The notes: generated from the sequence alone by a model not told the origin. DNA of 64,000 nt from Zhenhengia yiwuensis (GCF_014384995.1 NZ_JACRSY010000006.1:1-64000); one strand, 5' to 3'; counted from the stretch's first letter, positions 51,545 to 59,855 are shown. Translations and numbers: made by a program.

Positions 51545-52018
51545 ATGCCATTTGAAAGAACACCAGAAAGTAGACAAAGACCACCACAAGGCCCGCCAGG
51601 ATTTCCACCAGGGTTCCCACCAGGAGGCCCAGCAGGAGGGCCACCGGGATTCCCACCAGGAGGGCAACCAGGATTTCCGCCAGGAGGTCCATCAGGAGGA
51701 CAGCAAGGAGGACCACCAGCTGCATCAAGTAATACACCACCATCAGGGCCACCTCCGAATTTTATCCCTAGTGAAGCACAAGCAACTACACTTAGTGCGG
51801 GGCCAGGAGGAGACGTATCAACCTTTGCAATTGATGCAGGAGCAATTTTTCCTTGTCGATTTCGATTTACTTATATATGGCTCAATAATGGAAGAAGTTT
51901 TTGGTCATATATTGTCTTTGTAGGACGTAATTCGATAGCAGGTTGGAGGTATACAGGTAGAAGATGGGTGTATTTCGGAATTGATTTAAGAAGAATAAGA
52001 AGTTTTTATTGCAGATAA
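51545..52018 (+). CDS. Pro/Gly-rich protein with conserved aromatic C-terminal domain
   Basis: A 157-aa protein in two parts. Residues ~10-75 are low-complexity PPGFPPGG-type repeats (collagen-like in composition but without strict Gly-X-Y periodicity). Residues ~95-157 form a compact domain, IFPCRFRFTYIWLNNGRSFW, then VGRNSIAGWRY, RWVYFGIDLRRIRSFYC, with Cys at both ends. There is no signal peptide. Similar repeat-plus-domain proteins occur in spore-forming Clostridia, where they may be coat or exosporium components; that role is inference, supported by the promoter element shared with sipL. The ATG follows AAAAGGAGACTCTTAAT. Confidence 0.75.
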   Translation: MPFERTPESRQRPPQGPPGFPPGFPPGGPAGGPPGFPPGGQPGFPPGGPSGGQQGGPPAASSNTPPSGPPPNFIPSEAQATTLSAGPGGDVSTFAIDAGAIFPCRFRFTYIWLNNGRSFWSYIVFVGRNSIAGWRYTGRRWVYFGIDLRRIRSFYCR

Positions 52019-52037
52019 AAAATATAAATAAGCCTAT

Positions 52038-52064
52038 AAAAAAGCGCGCTAGCGCTTTTTATTT
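52038..52064 (+). terminator. Terminator after the Pro/Gly-rich gene
   Basis: The stem AAAAAGCGC / GCGCTTTTT with a GCTA loop and AT-rich tail begins about 20 bp after the stop codon. Confidence 0.88.
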
Positions 52065-52221
52065 TGATTACATTAAAATGTTTTAATTAAATTATCCTAA
52101 ACTAACGATAGGAAGGGCTATGCCCATCGGAAATCAAAGGGCATAGCATTTGTTAAATGAAGGCTATATGACAATTCAGCAGATATCCTAAACCAGAGAT
52201 TACAGTAACCTTTTTAGTGTG

Positions 52222-53084
52222 CTATTGTTTAGTTTGGTGAGCATAAGGTGTATATTTTTCAATAAGAGTCTTGAAGCCATCCATTTTTCCGATATCGCTA
52301 TCAGCATAATAGAGTTTAAGGTTATCAAGTTGACGAGCGACTTCATTTTTAGTTTGCGAAGATGAAATATTCATCTTATCGAATGAAGGGTAGTTTACCA
52401 AGAATGAAGTATGTTTTGAGAGTATAGGTAATTCATCATATGCCTTTCCGTAAGATAAACTTTTATCCATGTATTCAAAAGCGGTAGTATATTCTTTTAA
52501 GTCAATATATCTACAGCCAATCCAAGTATATAATTCACAAAGATGAGAGTAAGAAAGTCCATAGTCGCCTTCATCGTATATAAGGTTGATTAAATCTACT
52601 GCTTTTTGTAAGATACGGATTTTGGTCCTTGGATCAGCATCAGATCACAAAGTTTATATATCTCTTCCTTATGGAGCTCATTTCCATAGGGCTCTTGGGT
52701 GCAATGGGGATCATAATTTAATTGCCATATATACTCTTATATAATACGGAAGTCATTAGGAAAAGCCTTATAGGCCGCACATACTAATTCAAATTGCTTG
52801 GTTACTTTCCCTAGAGCACCAAGACGGCGGGCTTCAGTTAAGTATTCATTAATTTTGGCTTGATTCTTAGACTCGTTAAGGCCTAAAAGCTCATCGCTCG
52901 ATACACCAAAATAGCTTGCAAGAGGTAAAAGCATGGTAATGTCAGGATAGGTTTCATTCCGTTCCCATTTTGATACGGCTTGAGTAGATATGCCTAAATG
53001 TTCCGCGAGTTTTTCTTGTGTGGTATTCTTTTGGTGGCGTAGACGCTTAATATTTGATCCGATATAAATCTCCATAAATTTCAC
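52222..53084 (-). pseudogene. Broken XRE-family regulator with TPR-like C-terminus
   Basis: The 5' part (52737-53084) encodes an intact XRE HTH (IGSNIKRLRHQKNTTQEKLAEHLGISTQAVSKWERNETYPDI) and stops at a TAA at 52737-52739 after FPNDFRII. Translation continues in frame as EYIWQLNYDP...KLCD, then shifts frame near 52645 and resumes as DADPRTKIRILQKAVDLINL...CRYIDLKEYTTAFEYMDKSL to the natural stop at 52222. At least one nonsense mutation and one frameshift have therefore split the gene. The intact gene at 58824-59855 has the same architecture. A sequencing error could explain one lesion but hardly both. Confidence 0.85.
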
Positions 53085-53395
53085 TCCTCAAATTAACTTA
53101 AACAGGCCTGTTTCTAATACTAGTATAATAAGATTATAGGGTAATTCCAGAACTTGTTAAGTCAGTGAATTCAACTTGAGGTTGATATTATCAAGGAATA
53201 AGATTGGGAATGGCATGTCGTTACTTTATAGAATCGGGAGAGTACTCGAATACCATTAATTTTACAATGACGAATATCATCTCCTATAGAGTTATTATTC
53301 CTGTGTACTGCACGCGAGCATATTGGGGGAGATAGGGCGTTACGAAGAGATAAAATCTAAGAGCGACAAGAAATGAGAAATAGGCTAAAGGTAAG

Positions 53396-53426
53396 AAATC
53401 TGAATAGAAATATTCAGATTTTTTTA
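53396..53426 (+). terminator. Terminator-like hairpin upstream of the padR promoter
   Basis: An AATCTGAATA / TATTCAGATT perfect 10-bp stem with a GAA loop and TTTTTTTA tail. No gene precedes it closely (53085-53395 has no ORF with start signals), so it may insulate the padR promoter or end an unseen transcript. Confidence 0.6.
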
Positions 53427-53478
53427 TTGACTAATATATCGGGTGATGATATATTTAATATATCGACAGATGATATAT
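53427..53478 (+). promoter_or_regulatory. padR promoter with two tandem palindromic operators
   Basis: TTGACT (53427-53432) and TATATT (53450-53455) are separated by 17 bp. Overlapping them are two ATATATC-N7-GATATAT palindromes at 53434-53454 and 53458-53478, exactly 24 bp apart. The layout fits direct autorepression by the PadR protein encoded just downstream. Confidence 0.7.
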
Positions 53479-53493
53479 TGGGAGATGATAGAT

Positions 53494-53805
53494 TTGGAAA
53501 ATAGTACACCATTAACAGAAGCCATATTTTATATACTATTAGCTTTAAGAAATCCAAACCATGGATATGGCATTATCCAAGAGATAAGTGAGATGACAGA
53601 TGGAAGAGTGGTACTTGGGCCAGGGACTTTGTATGGTGCCATTAACTCTATGGTATCTAAGGGATGGATTCACTTATATAGCGAGGAGAAAGAATCTAGA
53701 AAGAAGAAGGAGTACCTGATTACTGAAAGAGGGATAGAGGTTTTTAATCAAGAAGTTAAAAGATTAAGTGAGTTATTAGAAAATAGTAAAAGAATGGGGA
53801 GGTAG
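53494..53805 (+). CDS. PadR-family transcriptional regulator
   Basis: A 103-aa winged-helix repressor of the small PadR subgroup: TPLTEAIFYILLALRNPNHGYGIIQEISEMTDGRVVLGPGTLYGAINSMVSKGWI, then a beta wing with KKKEYLITERGIEVFNQE. The frame is open from 53443, but that codon lies inside the promoter and operators. I chose the TTG at 53494, which has GGGAG at proper spacing and gives MENSTPLTEA; an ATG at 53485 has no room for a Shine-Dalgarno. It is followed 2 bp later by the DUF2812 gene, its usual partner. Such pairs respond to membrane or drug stress in some bacteria. Confidence 0.87.
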   Translation: MENSTPLTEAIFYILLALRNPNHGYGIIQEISEMTDGRVVLGPGTLYGAINSMVSKGWIHLYSEEKESRKKKEYLITERGIEVFNQEVKRLSELLENSKRMGR

Positions 53806-53807
53806 CT

Positions 53808-54320
53808 ATGAAGAAAGTAAGGTTTTATTTAGATAAAGATGAAGAGCAAGTTTGGATACAAGAGATGGCTAATAAGGGATGGGCACTAAAAAGTTTCTGT
53901 TTAGGTGTCTATACTTTTGAACCATGTGAGGCAGGAGAATATATTTATCAAATTGACTTACTGGATAACTGGAATGGAGATAAAAGAAACTTTGCTGATT
54001 TTATGAGCGAGATGGATGTAGAAGTGGTATCGCAGTGGTATCGCTGGGTCTTTCTTAGAAAAAGGGCAGAAAATGGGCCTTTTGAAATGTATACAGATAT
54101 AGAGTCTAAAATAGAGCAATATAAGAGAATAAAAGGATTCTTAACAGCGGGGTTAGTAATAGAGCTGATATGCTTCTTACAAGAGCTTAATGTAGCTATT
54201 AAATTGAGGGAATTTGAAATATGGGCAGCTACAGCCTTAATAGGTATGCTCGTTTTAGGGCTTTTACGTGTGGTATGGAAGTGCCAATGGAAAATTAAGC
54301 AGTTGAAACAAGAAGGATAG
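53808..54320 (+). CDS. DUF2812 domain-containing membrane protein
   Basis: A 170-aa protein. The N-terminal soluble DUF2812 domain begins KKVRFYLDKDEEQVWIQEMANKGWALKSF and includes YIYQIDLLDNW and WYRWVFLRKRAENGPFEMYTDIESKIEQY. Two membrane helices follow (about residues 105-120 and 133-152). DUF2812 proteins are commonly coded beside PadR regulators and are thought to be the controlled membrane partner; mechanism unknown. The gene starts 2 bp after padR, with GGGGAGGTAGCT as ribosome-binding site. Confidence 0.87.
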   Translation: MKKVRFYLDKDEEQVWIQEMANKGWALKSFCLGVYTFEPCEAGEYIYQIDLLDNWNGDKRNFADFMSEMDVEVVSQWYRWVFLRKRAENGPFEMYTDIESKIEQYKRIKGFLTAGLVIELICFLQELNVAIKLREFEIWAATALIGMLVLGLLRVVWKCQWKIKQLKQEG

Positions 54321-54336
54321 TTAAATAGAAGGACAT

Positions 54337-54385
54337 AAAAGAGAGTATCAAAATGCCAAAGAAAGCATTAAGATACTCTCTTTTT
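54337..54385. terminator. Bidirectional terminator between DUF2812 and the alcohol dehydrogenase
   Basis: A 13-bp stem AAAAGAGAGTATC / GATACTCTCTTTT with a 22-nt loop and T-runs on either strand, between convergent genes. Confidence 0.85.
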
Positions 54386-54412
54386 ACTTAGAAATTGAAA
54401 ACGATGAACTTA

Positions 54413-55582
54413 TTATTTATAAGAAGCTTGTAAAATAGCTAATACATCTTCGTCACTAAGTGGAGTAGGGTCTACTTCAAATAAACCGCCCATGGTCTCT
54501 CTTGCATTAGTAACTAAAGCCGGAAGTTCTTCTCTAGTAACGCCATAATCGCTCATTTTAATATCTGCTACGTCACAAGCTACTTGTAAGTCTCTAAGTG
54601 CTTCTACAAAGTCCATAGGACAAGTTGCATCTTTCTTGCCTAGTGCCTTAGCCATTTGAATCATACGGTCATCACATTTGCCGCTTTGAGCAAAGTGAGT
54701 ATAGTATGCAATACTGATGCTGATAAGGGCAGCGCCGTGTTCGAAGTTTGGATGGTAGGCGCTGATAGCATGAGCAATACTATGTTCAGAGGTGCAGCCA
54801 GATGTAGATTCAACCATACCTGCTAAGGTATTTGCAAGTGCTACATTTTCCCTAGCATCTAGATTAGAGCCATTTTGTACAGCAGTAGCTAGGCTTTTGC
54901 CAATAAGGACGATAGCTTGTAAGGCGTATAGGTCACTCATCACATAGCTCGTTGTATTAAGGTACCCTTCTGTACTATGGAAGAGGGCATCAAAGCCCTG
55001 ATAAGCTGTAAGATGTTTAGGAACGGTGAGCATAAGTTCTGGGTCTACAACGGATAAGACAGGGAAAGTTTTATCATAGCCAAAGCCGATTTTTTCGTTC
55101 GTTTCGGATTTAGTTGTTACAGTCCAAGGGTCAGCTTCTGTACCTGTACCTGCAGTTGTGGTAATTGCAACGATAGGAAGTGGATCATTTGGAACAGGAA
55201 GACCTTTACCTGTGCCACCTGAGATATAATCCCAGTAGTCACCTTCATTGGTCGCCATAACAGCAATCGCTTTTGCAGCATCTATACTACTGCCACCACC
55301 AAGACCTACGATAAAATCAATACCATTTTCTTTAGCTAAAGCAGCACCTTCCATAACATGCTCTTTAATAGGATTAGGGAGAATCTTATCAAAGAGAATA
55401 TAAGTAGCACCATATTTTTCCAGTTGTCCTTTCACTCTATCTAAGTAACCATATTTCTTAACAGATGTCCCATTAGATGTAACAATTAAAGCTTTTTTAC
55501 CAGGCAAAATTTGATCACCTAGTTCATTTAATTTACCTCTGCCGAATAAAATTTTAGTTGGAATGTAATAATTAAAATTCAT
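54413..55582 (-). CDS. Iron-containing alcohol dehydrogenase (BDH/YqhD-like)
   Basis: A 389-aa group III alcohol dehydrogenase reducing aldehydes with NAD(P)H. The N-terminus NFNYYIPTKILFGRGKLNELG is typical of the butanol-dehydrogenase/YqhD branch. The nucleotide-binding GGGSSIDAAKAIAV lies near residue 96. TTTAGTGTEADPWTVTTKSETNEKIGF and metal-site blocks follow (DALFHSTEGYLN, SEHSIAHAISAYHPNFEHGAAL with the iron His residues). It is divergent from a MerR regulator with a 19-bp-spacer promoter between, a layout seen for aldehyde-inducible dehydrogenases. The ATG is preceded on its strand by TGGAGGGTTCAAA. Confidence 0.92.
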   Translation of the reverse strand: MNFNYYIPTKILFGRGKLNELGDQILPGKKALIVTSNGTSVKKYGYLDRVKGQLEKYGATYILFDKILPNPIKEHVMEGAALAKENGIDFIVGLGGGSSIDAAKAIAVMATNEGDYWDYISGGTGKGLPVPNDPLPIVAITTTAGTGTEADPWTVTTKSETNEKIGFGYDKTFPVLSVVDPELMLTVPKHLTAYQGFDALFHSTEGYLNTTSYVMSDLYALQAIVLIGKSLATAVQNGSNLDARENVALANTLAGMVESTSGCTSEHSIAHAISAYHPNFEHGAALISISIAYYTHFAQSGKCDDRMIQMAKALGKKDATCPMDFVEALRDLQVACDVADIKMSDYGVTREELPALVTNARETMGGLFEVDPTPLSDEDVLAILQASYK

Positions 55583-55634
55583 TTTGAACCCTCCATAATT
55601 TATATTGTTGTATTAAATTTTCTGATATAATGAG

Positions 55635-55665
55635 AGTATAAATCTTAGAGTAAACTCTAAGTCAA
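55635..55665 (-). promoter_or_regulatory. MerR-type promoter/operator of the alcohol dehydrogenase gene
   Basis: On the minus strand TTGACT (55660-55665) and TATACT (55635-55640) are separated by 19 bp rather than 17. An 18-bp perfect palindrome CTTAGAGTAAACTCTAAG (55644-55661) fills the spacer. This is the classic architecture of a promoter activated by MerR-type DNA distortion. The regulator is encoded divergently at 55700. Confidence 0.85.
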
Positions 55666-55699
55666 TGGTTATTTTAGGGCGAAGATAGGAGGAGCAGGG

Positions 55700-56107
55700 A
55701 TGGCTTATACGCTTATGGAAGTGACGAAAAGAACAGGACTTACAGCACATACGATTCGATACTATGATAAGGAGGGGCTTTTACCTTTTATTCATAAAAC
55801 AGATTCAGGTAGAAGGATCTTTGAAGAAAGTGATATAGAGTGGATTGAACTCATTACTTGCTTAAAAAGTACAGGCATGAAGATTAAGGATATTAGAAAA
55901 TTTATTGAATGGTATATAGAAGGAGATTCTACCTTGCAGGATAGGCTAGCTCTATTTAAAAGTCAAAAGGAGCAAGTAGAAAGGCAGATTGAAGACCTTT
56001 ATAAACATATGGAAAAAATCAATCATAAGATTCATTATTATGAAGTAGCCTGTGGGGTAGGAACAGAAGAAGAGGCAAAAAATTTAGGTGTTCAGAAAGA
56101 ATGCTAA
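55700..56107 (+). CDS. MerR-family transcriptional regulator (AdhR-like)
   Basis: A 135-aa MerR protein. The N-terminal helix-turn-helix contains YTLMEVTKRTGLTAHTIRYYDKEGLLPFIHKTDSGRRIFEESDI. A dimerisation coiled coil follows (residues ~80-118, LFKSQKEQVERQIEDLYKHMEKINHKIHYYE). It ends with a single Cys near the terminus. Divergent from the iron alcohol dehydrogenase and with a palindrome in that promoter, it resembles aldehyde-responsive AdhR/NmlR-type regulators. Effector unproven. The ATG follows ATAGGAGGAGCAGGG. Confidence 0.9.
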   Translation: MAYTLMEVTKRTGLTAHTIRYYDKEGLLPFIHKTDSGRRIFEESDIEWIELITCLKSTGMKIKDIRKFIEWYIEGDSTLQDRLALFKSQKEQVERQIEDLYKHMEKINHKIHYYEVACGVGTEEEAKNLGVQKEC

Positions 56108-56125
56108 CTATGCATACCTTTTATT

Positions 56126-56332
56126 GATGCAGGAGGCGTAGCAGCAGCTCTTTTAACGAAGGGTGGCAACATCTACACAGGTGTGTGTATTGATACATCT
56201 TGCACATTAGGTATGTGTGCGGAGAGAAATGCTATAGTCAATATGATTACCAATGGTGAAAGCTAAATTGAAAAGTTAGTTAAACTAAGTACTTTAATCC
56301 CAGACTGGTGGGGTACAAGTAGATTTGAGTAA
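56126..56332 (+). pseudogene. Cytidine deaminase-family fragment
   Basis: Directly downstream of the MerR gene a frame reads DAGGVAAALLTKGGNIYTG, VCIDTSCTLGMCAERNAIV, NMITNGES, then a TAA at 56264-56266. Past the stop it continues IEKLVKLSTLIPDWWGTSRFE to a second stop at 56330. The CAERNA zinc motif and flanks are clear for the cytidine/blasticidin deaminase fold. The N-terminal part, a start codon, and the PCxxC zinc motif (expected where IPDWWG stands) are missing. I treat it as a decayed gene. Confidence 0.78.
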
Positions 56333-56401
56333 GGTAAGTACATTACAACAGCTTTTTAAAATGTTTGGCCATAGAGGTAGCTATAGAGAAGGAGGAAAGA
56401 A

Positions 56402-57358
56402 ATGTTAGAACAAATTAATTTAGAAATAGAAGCGCTACTTAAAGATTATACGCATCCAGATAGTCTTTATAAGAAGATAGATGGAACTAAAACAATGTTA
56501 GAAAATGCGCGTTATGAGCTGAAAAAGCTAGAAGGCATTATGGAGAAAGAGCAACTAGACGTGGAAAAAATGAGCCAAACAAGCTTAAAGACACTTTTCT
56601 ATAAATGTTTAGGTACCCATGATAAGCAGGTGGCAAAAGAAAAAGAGGAAGCCCTTGCAGCGGTACTTAAATATGAGAGCTGTAAGAAAAGTGTAGACGA
56701 ACTAACGGATAAGCTAAGTCAATTAACCAACAAGCACTATGAAATGAGCAAAGTTCAAGATAAACTTGACGCCTTATATGAAGAAAAACGCAGGGTTATG
56801 GCAAGCTTGAATATGCCAGAGTATGCTAAGATTGGGCAGCTTGAAAAAGAAATGAGCTTTATCAGAAGGGAAATAAAGGAGCTTAAGGAGGCCATCACAC
56901 CAGGGAATATGGCTATTAATACACTGAATGAAGCAATAGAACTGCTGGATAGTGCAGGTGACTGGGGGACTTGGGACCTTCTAGGCGGGGGCCTTGTTGC
57001 AGATATGATGAAGCATGATAAAATTGATAAAGCTAAACAGGCTATTTTGAATGCCCAGACTTATGTGCAAAGGCTTCAAGTTGAACTTCAAGATGTGAAC
57101 ATGAGTCTAGATTCGAGTATTCACATTACAGGAGGTGCAGTATTTGCTGATTTCTTCTTTGATGGTCTTATTGCGGACTGGTATATGCAGTCTAAAATCA
57201 GTCAGTCAAGAGACAATGTAGTCGCTATCTGTGGTAAAATAAGAAAAATAGTAAGTACTTTATCGACTCAATTAAATCATAAAGAAAAGGATTTAGAGGC
57301 AAAAGAGCGAGAGATTAAATGTATCATAAGAGGGGATTTAAGTAATGGAAAAGAGTAA
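56402..57358 (+). CDS. Coiled-coil protein of unknown function
   Basis: A 318-aa, soluble, highly charged protein. Long coiled-coil segments lie at about residues 10-65, 85-190 and 275-310. Between them sits a conserved-looking GDWGTWDLLGGGLVADMMKHDKI block (near 190-215) and a mirrored GGAVFADFFFDGLIADWYMQSKI (near 245-270). The two small Gly/aromatic motifs look like an internal duplication. No family recognised with confidence. The ATG follows AGAAGGAGGAAAGAA. The gene overlaps the start of the MATE gene by 14 bp, so the two are translationally coupled. Confidence 0.72.
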   Translation: MLEQINLEIEALLKDYTHPDSLYKKIDGTKTMLENARYELKKLEGIMEKEQLDVEKMSQTSLKTLFYKCLGTHDKQVAKEKEEALAAVLKYESCKKSVDELTDKLSQLTNKHYEMSKVQDKLDALYEEKRRVMASLNMPEYAKIGQLEKEMSFIRREIKELKEAITPGNMAINTLNEAIELLDSAGDWGTWDLLGGGLVADMMKHDKIDKAKQAILNAQTYVQRLQVELQDVNMSLDSSIHITGGAVFADFFFDGLIADWYMQSKISQSRDNVVAICGKIRKIVSTLSTQLNHKEKDLEAKEREIKCIIRGDLSNGKE

Positions 57359-58724
57359 AGTAAAAAGTATGACAGAAGGATCTCCAAGTAAGTTAATTTT
57401 GAGATTCTTTATGCCCTTATTGTTAGGGATGATATTTCAACAGTTCTACAATATGATGGATACCATGATAGTAGGACAATTTTTAGGTGCGAAAGCACTA
57501 GCTGCAGTAGGCGGGACAGGATCCATTAACTTCATGATTATTGGTTTTTGCATGGGAGTGTGTAATGGATTTGCCATCCCTGTTGCAAAAGCATTTGGTG
57601 CACAAGATGAATCTTCTTTAAGGAAGTATGTAGCCAATAGTGTATGGCTCGCTATTCTCTTTTCACTTGTAACGACAATCATAGTCTGTGTGCTTTGTCG
57701 TCAAATACTTATGTGGATGGGTACACCAAGTGATATATTTGAAGATTCTTATGCTTATATTTTTGTAATTTTCTTAGGCATTCCAGTCGTTTATTTATAT
57801 AACTTATTATCAGGTATTTTAAGGTCGTTAGGAGATAGTAAAACGCCTCTTTATTTCCTTATTATCTCCTCTTTACTCAATATCGTACTAGACTTAATTG
57901 CAATTTTAGTGCTGGATATGGGTGTAGGTGGTGCTGCATGGGCAACTGTTATTTCTCAAGGCATTTCAGGTATACTATGTTTATTGTATATGATGAAAAA
58001 TTACAGCATTTTAAAGATAAAGAAAGAGGAGTGGGTACCTAATGGACAATTGATGAAAACACTTTGTATGATGGGTGTACCTATGGGGCTTCAATATTCC
58101 ATTACAGCAATAGGAAGTGTTATTTTACAGACAGCAGTTAACTCTTTAGGATCTATGGCTGTAGCAGCTATAACAGCTGGGAATAAAATTAATATGATAT
58201 TCTGCTGTCCATTTGATGCTATGGGTTCGACCATGGCGACCTATGCAGGACAAAATGTAGGTGCAGGCAAATTTGACCGTGTAACAGATGGGGCTAAAGC
58301 ATGTAGTATCATGGCAATCATCTACTCCGTAATCTCTTGTATTATTCTAAGTGCTTTCGGAGAGACGCTAGCTTTGATTTTTGTAAATAAAGCAGAGGTA
58401 GAGGTCATTAAAAATGCAGCTCTATTGCTGAAATATACAAGCCTTTTCTTCTTCCCATTAGCATTGGTGAATATTGTAAGGTTCTCTATTCAAGGTATGG
58501 GATTTGGGAACCTAGCCATGTTTGCAGGTGTATGTGAAATGATTGCACGTGGCATGGTTGGATTTGTTTTTGTACCTATGATTGGTTACACAGCAGCTTG
58601 TTTTGCTGGACCTGTAGCATGGATTATGGCAGATTTATTCTTAATTCCGGCCTACTTCTATGTATTAAAGAAACTCAAGACAAAATATGAGCAGGATTAT
58701 GCAGGTATTGTACTAGAAGGCTAG
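57345..58724 (+). CDS. MATE-family efflux transporter
   Basis: A 459-aa polytopic transporter with 12 hydrophobic segments in two similar halves. The N-terminus GSPSKLILRFFMPLLLGMIFQQFYNMMDTMIVGQFLGAKALAAVG is diagnostic for the Clostridial/DinF-like MATE group. A second-half counterpart is VPMGLQYSITAIGSVILQTAVNSLGSMAVAA. MATE pumps export cationic drugs or metabolites with Na+ or H+ antiport. The start overlaps the end of the coiled-coil gene. Substrate unknown. Confidence 0.92.
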   Translation: MEKSKVKSMTEGSPSKLILRFFMPLLLGMIFQQFYNMMDTMIVGQFLGAKALAAVGGTGSINFMIIGFCMGVCNGFAIPVAKAFGAQDESSLRKYVANSVWLAILFSLVTTIIVCVLCRQILMWMGTPSDIFEDSYAYIFVIFLGIPVVYLYNLLSGILRSLGDSKTPLYFLIISSLLNIVLDLIAILVLDMGVGGAAWATVISQGISGILCLLYMMKNYSILKIKKEEWVPNGQLMKTLCMMGVPMGLQYSITAIGSVILQTAVNSLGSMAVAAITAGNKINMIFCCPFDAMGSTMATYAGQNVGAGKFDRVTDGAKACSIMAIIYSVISCIILSAFGETLALIFVNKAEVEVIKNAALLLKYTSLFFFPLALVNIVRFSIQGMGFGNLAMFAGVCEMIARGMVGFVFVPMIGYTAACFAGPVAWIMADLFLIPAYFYVLKKLKTKYEQDYAGIVLEG

Positions 58725-58823
58725 TAGAAGTAGTACATAAGTAATAGGCTTCATAGGCCATAGATAGAAGTAATGAGCATGATAAAAGGGAATCTAAGCA
58801 GTTTGATAGTGAGTATAGATGGG

Positions 58824-59855
58824 TTAAATAAGTGCTTGAAGACGCTTGATTTCGCGCATAGGTGCATCGACTAATTCACCAGAAACGATGTTGTAATCTT
58901 GTTCAAGTATTTTTATAACGCGTTGATGTGTTTCTATAGCCTTTGCATAATCCCCATTAAGTTCATAGGCCTTAGCCATGAAAGTTAATGGGTCTGTGTA
59001 ACGTGGTTTTTCCATAAGAGAGAAGCACTTTTCGTAATCTGAGATTGCTTCTTCATAGCGGCCTAGTTTCACAAAACCATCGCCACGAGAGATATAAGCT
59101 TCCCAAGCATTAGGGAATTCTGTAACGGATGCATTCCATAAAGTGAGAGCTTCTTCTTCATTCCCCTTAGCAAAGGCTATATCACCCTCATAGATGGCAT
59201 CTAGACAGGAATGCTTAAGCGTTTTAACTTGCTCAAGGACTTCTTTAGCTCGCTCAAAATGTCTATCTGCAATAAGCTGGTCAAGTAGATAAAGATAAGC
59301 TCTTCTATTGGTAGGATGTGTTTTAACAAAATTCTCATAGTATTCAATAAGAGCATCGTGTCTATTGTAATAATCATCACTGGCCACACCACCCATGGCT
59401 TTGTTGAAGATATTATGGTGTGCTTTATCATCGGGTGCATAGAAAAGAGCAGATTTAGCATATTCAGAGGCTAAGTATTTATCACTTTCTGCGCGGTGAT
59501 AGTGAAGGGCAGCTAGGAGATAGTAAGCACGTGCACATTTAGGATCTTCATCTAAGATGCCTTTTAAGTACTGCTCGGCATAGTTAAAGTTCTCAGTGCT
59601 CATTATACGTTCATTATCAATCATTTGGTCAATACGATCGAGATGCACTTCATGAGGCATTTCGAATAAATCATCTATAGTAACACCAAAATAAACAGAA
59701 AGAAGAGGCAGAAGCTGAATATCAGGTGTACTGATGTTATTCTCCCATTTAGATACAGCTTGATAGGAAAGACCTAAATGATTGGCAAGCTCTTCTTGTG
59801 TAACACCTTTTTCAATACGTAAACTTTTAATACGTTGTCCGATTTCGATTTTCAT
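58824..59855 (-). CDS. XRE-family regulator with TPR domain
   Basis: A 343-aa protein. The N-terminal XRE helix-turn-helix is at residues 3-60 (IGQRIKSLRIEKGVTQEELANHLGLSYQAVSKWENNISTPDIQLLPLLSVYFGV). Tetratricopeptide-like helical pairs cover about 85-330, with repeats such as CARAYYLLAALHYHRAESDKY and AWEAYISRGDGFVKLGRYEEAISDYEKCF. Such architecture fits peptide- or protein-sensing regulators of the Rgg/PlcR-like type. It has the same organisation as the broken gene at 52222-53084. The ATG is preceded on its strand by AAAGGGGGTTTTTAAACA. Confidence 0.88.
   Translation of the reverse strand: MKIEIGQRIKSLRIEKGVTQEELANHLGLSYQAVSKWENNISTPDIQLLPLLSVYFGVTIDDLFEMPHEVHLDRIDQMIDNERIMSTENFNYAEQYLKGILDEDPKCARAYYLLAALHYHRAESDKYLASEYAKSALFYAPDDKAHHNIFNKAMGGVASDDYYNRHDALIEYYENFVKTHPTNRRAYLYLLDQLIADRHFERAKEVLEQVKTLKHSCLDAIYEGDIAFAKGNEEEALTLWNASVTEFPNAWEAYISRGDGFVKLGRYEEAISDYEKCFSLMEKPRYTDPLTFMAKAYELNGDYAKAIETHQRVIKILEQDYNIVSGELVDAPMREIKRLQALI

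Noticed and set aside
51540..51923. Long frames opposite and alongside the Pro/Gly-rich gene (a 70-codon minus frame and a 123-codon plus frame).
   Set aside because: They are by-products of the GC-rich repetitive PPG codons. Only the 51545 frame has a proper Shine-Dalgarno and a sensible C-terminal domain.
52119..52149. GCTATGCCC / GGGCATAGC hairpin after the Pro/Gly-rich gene, considered as a terminator.
   Set aside because: No T-run follows on either strand. A clear terminator already lies at 52038, so it is only an inverted repeat.
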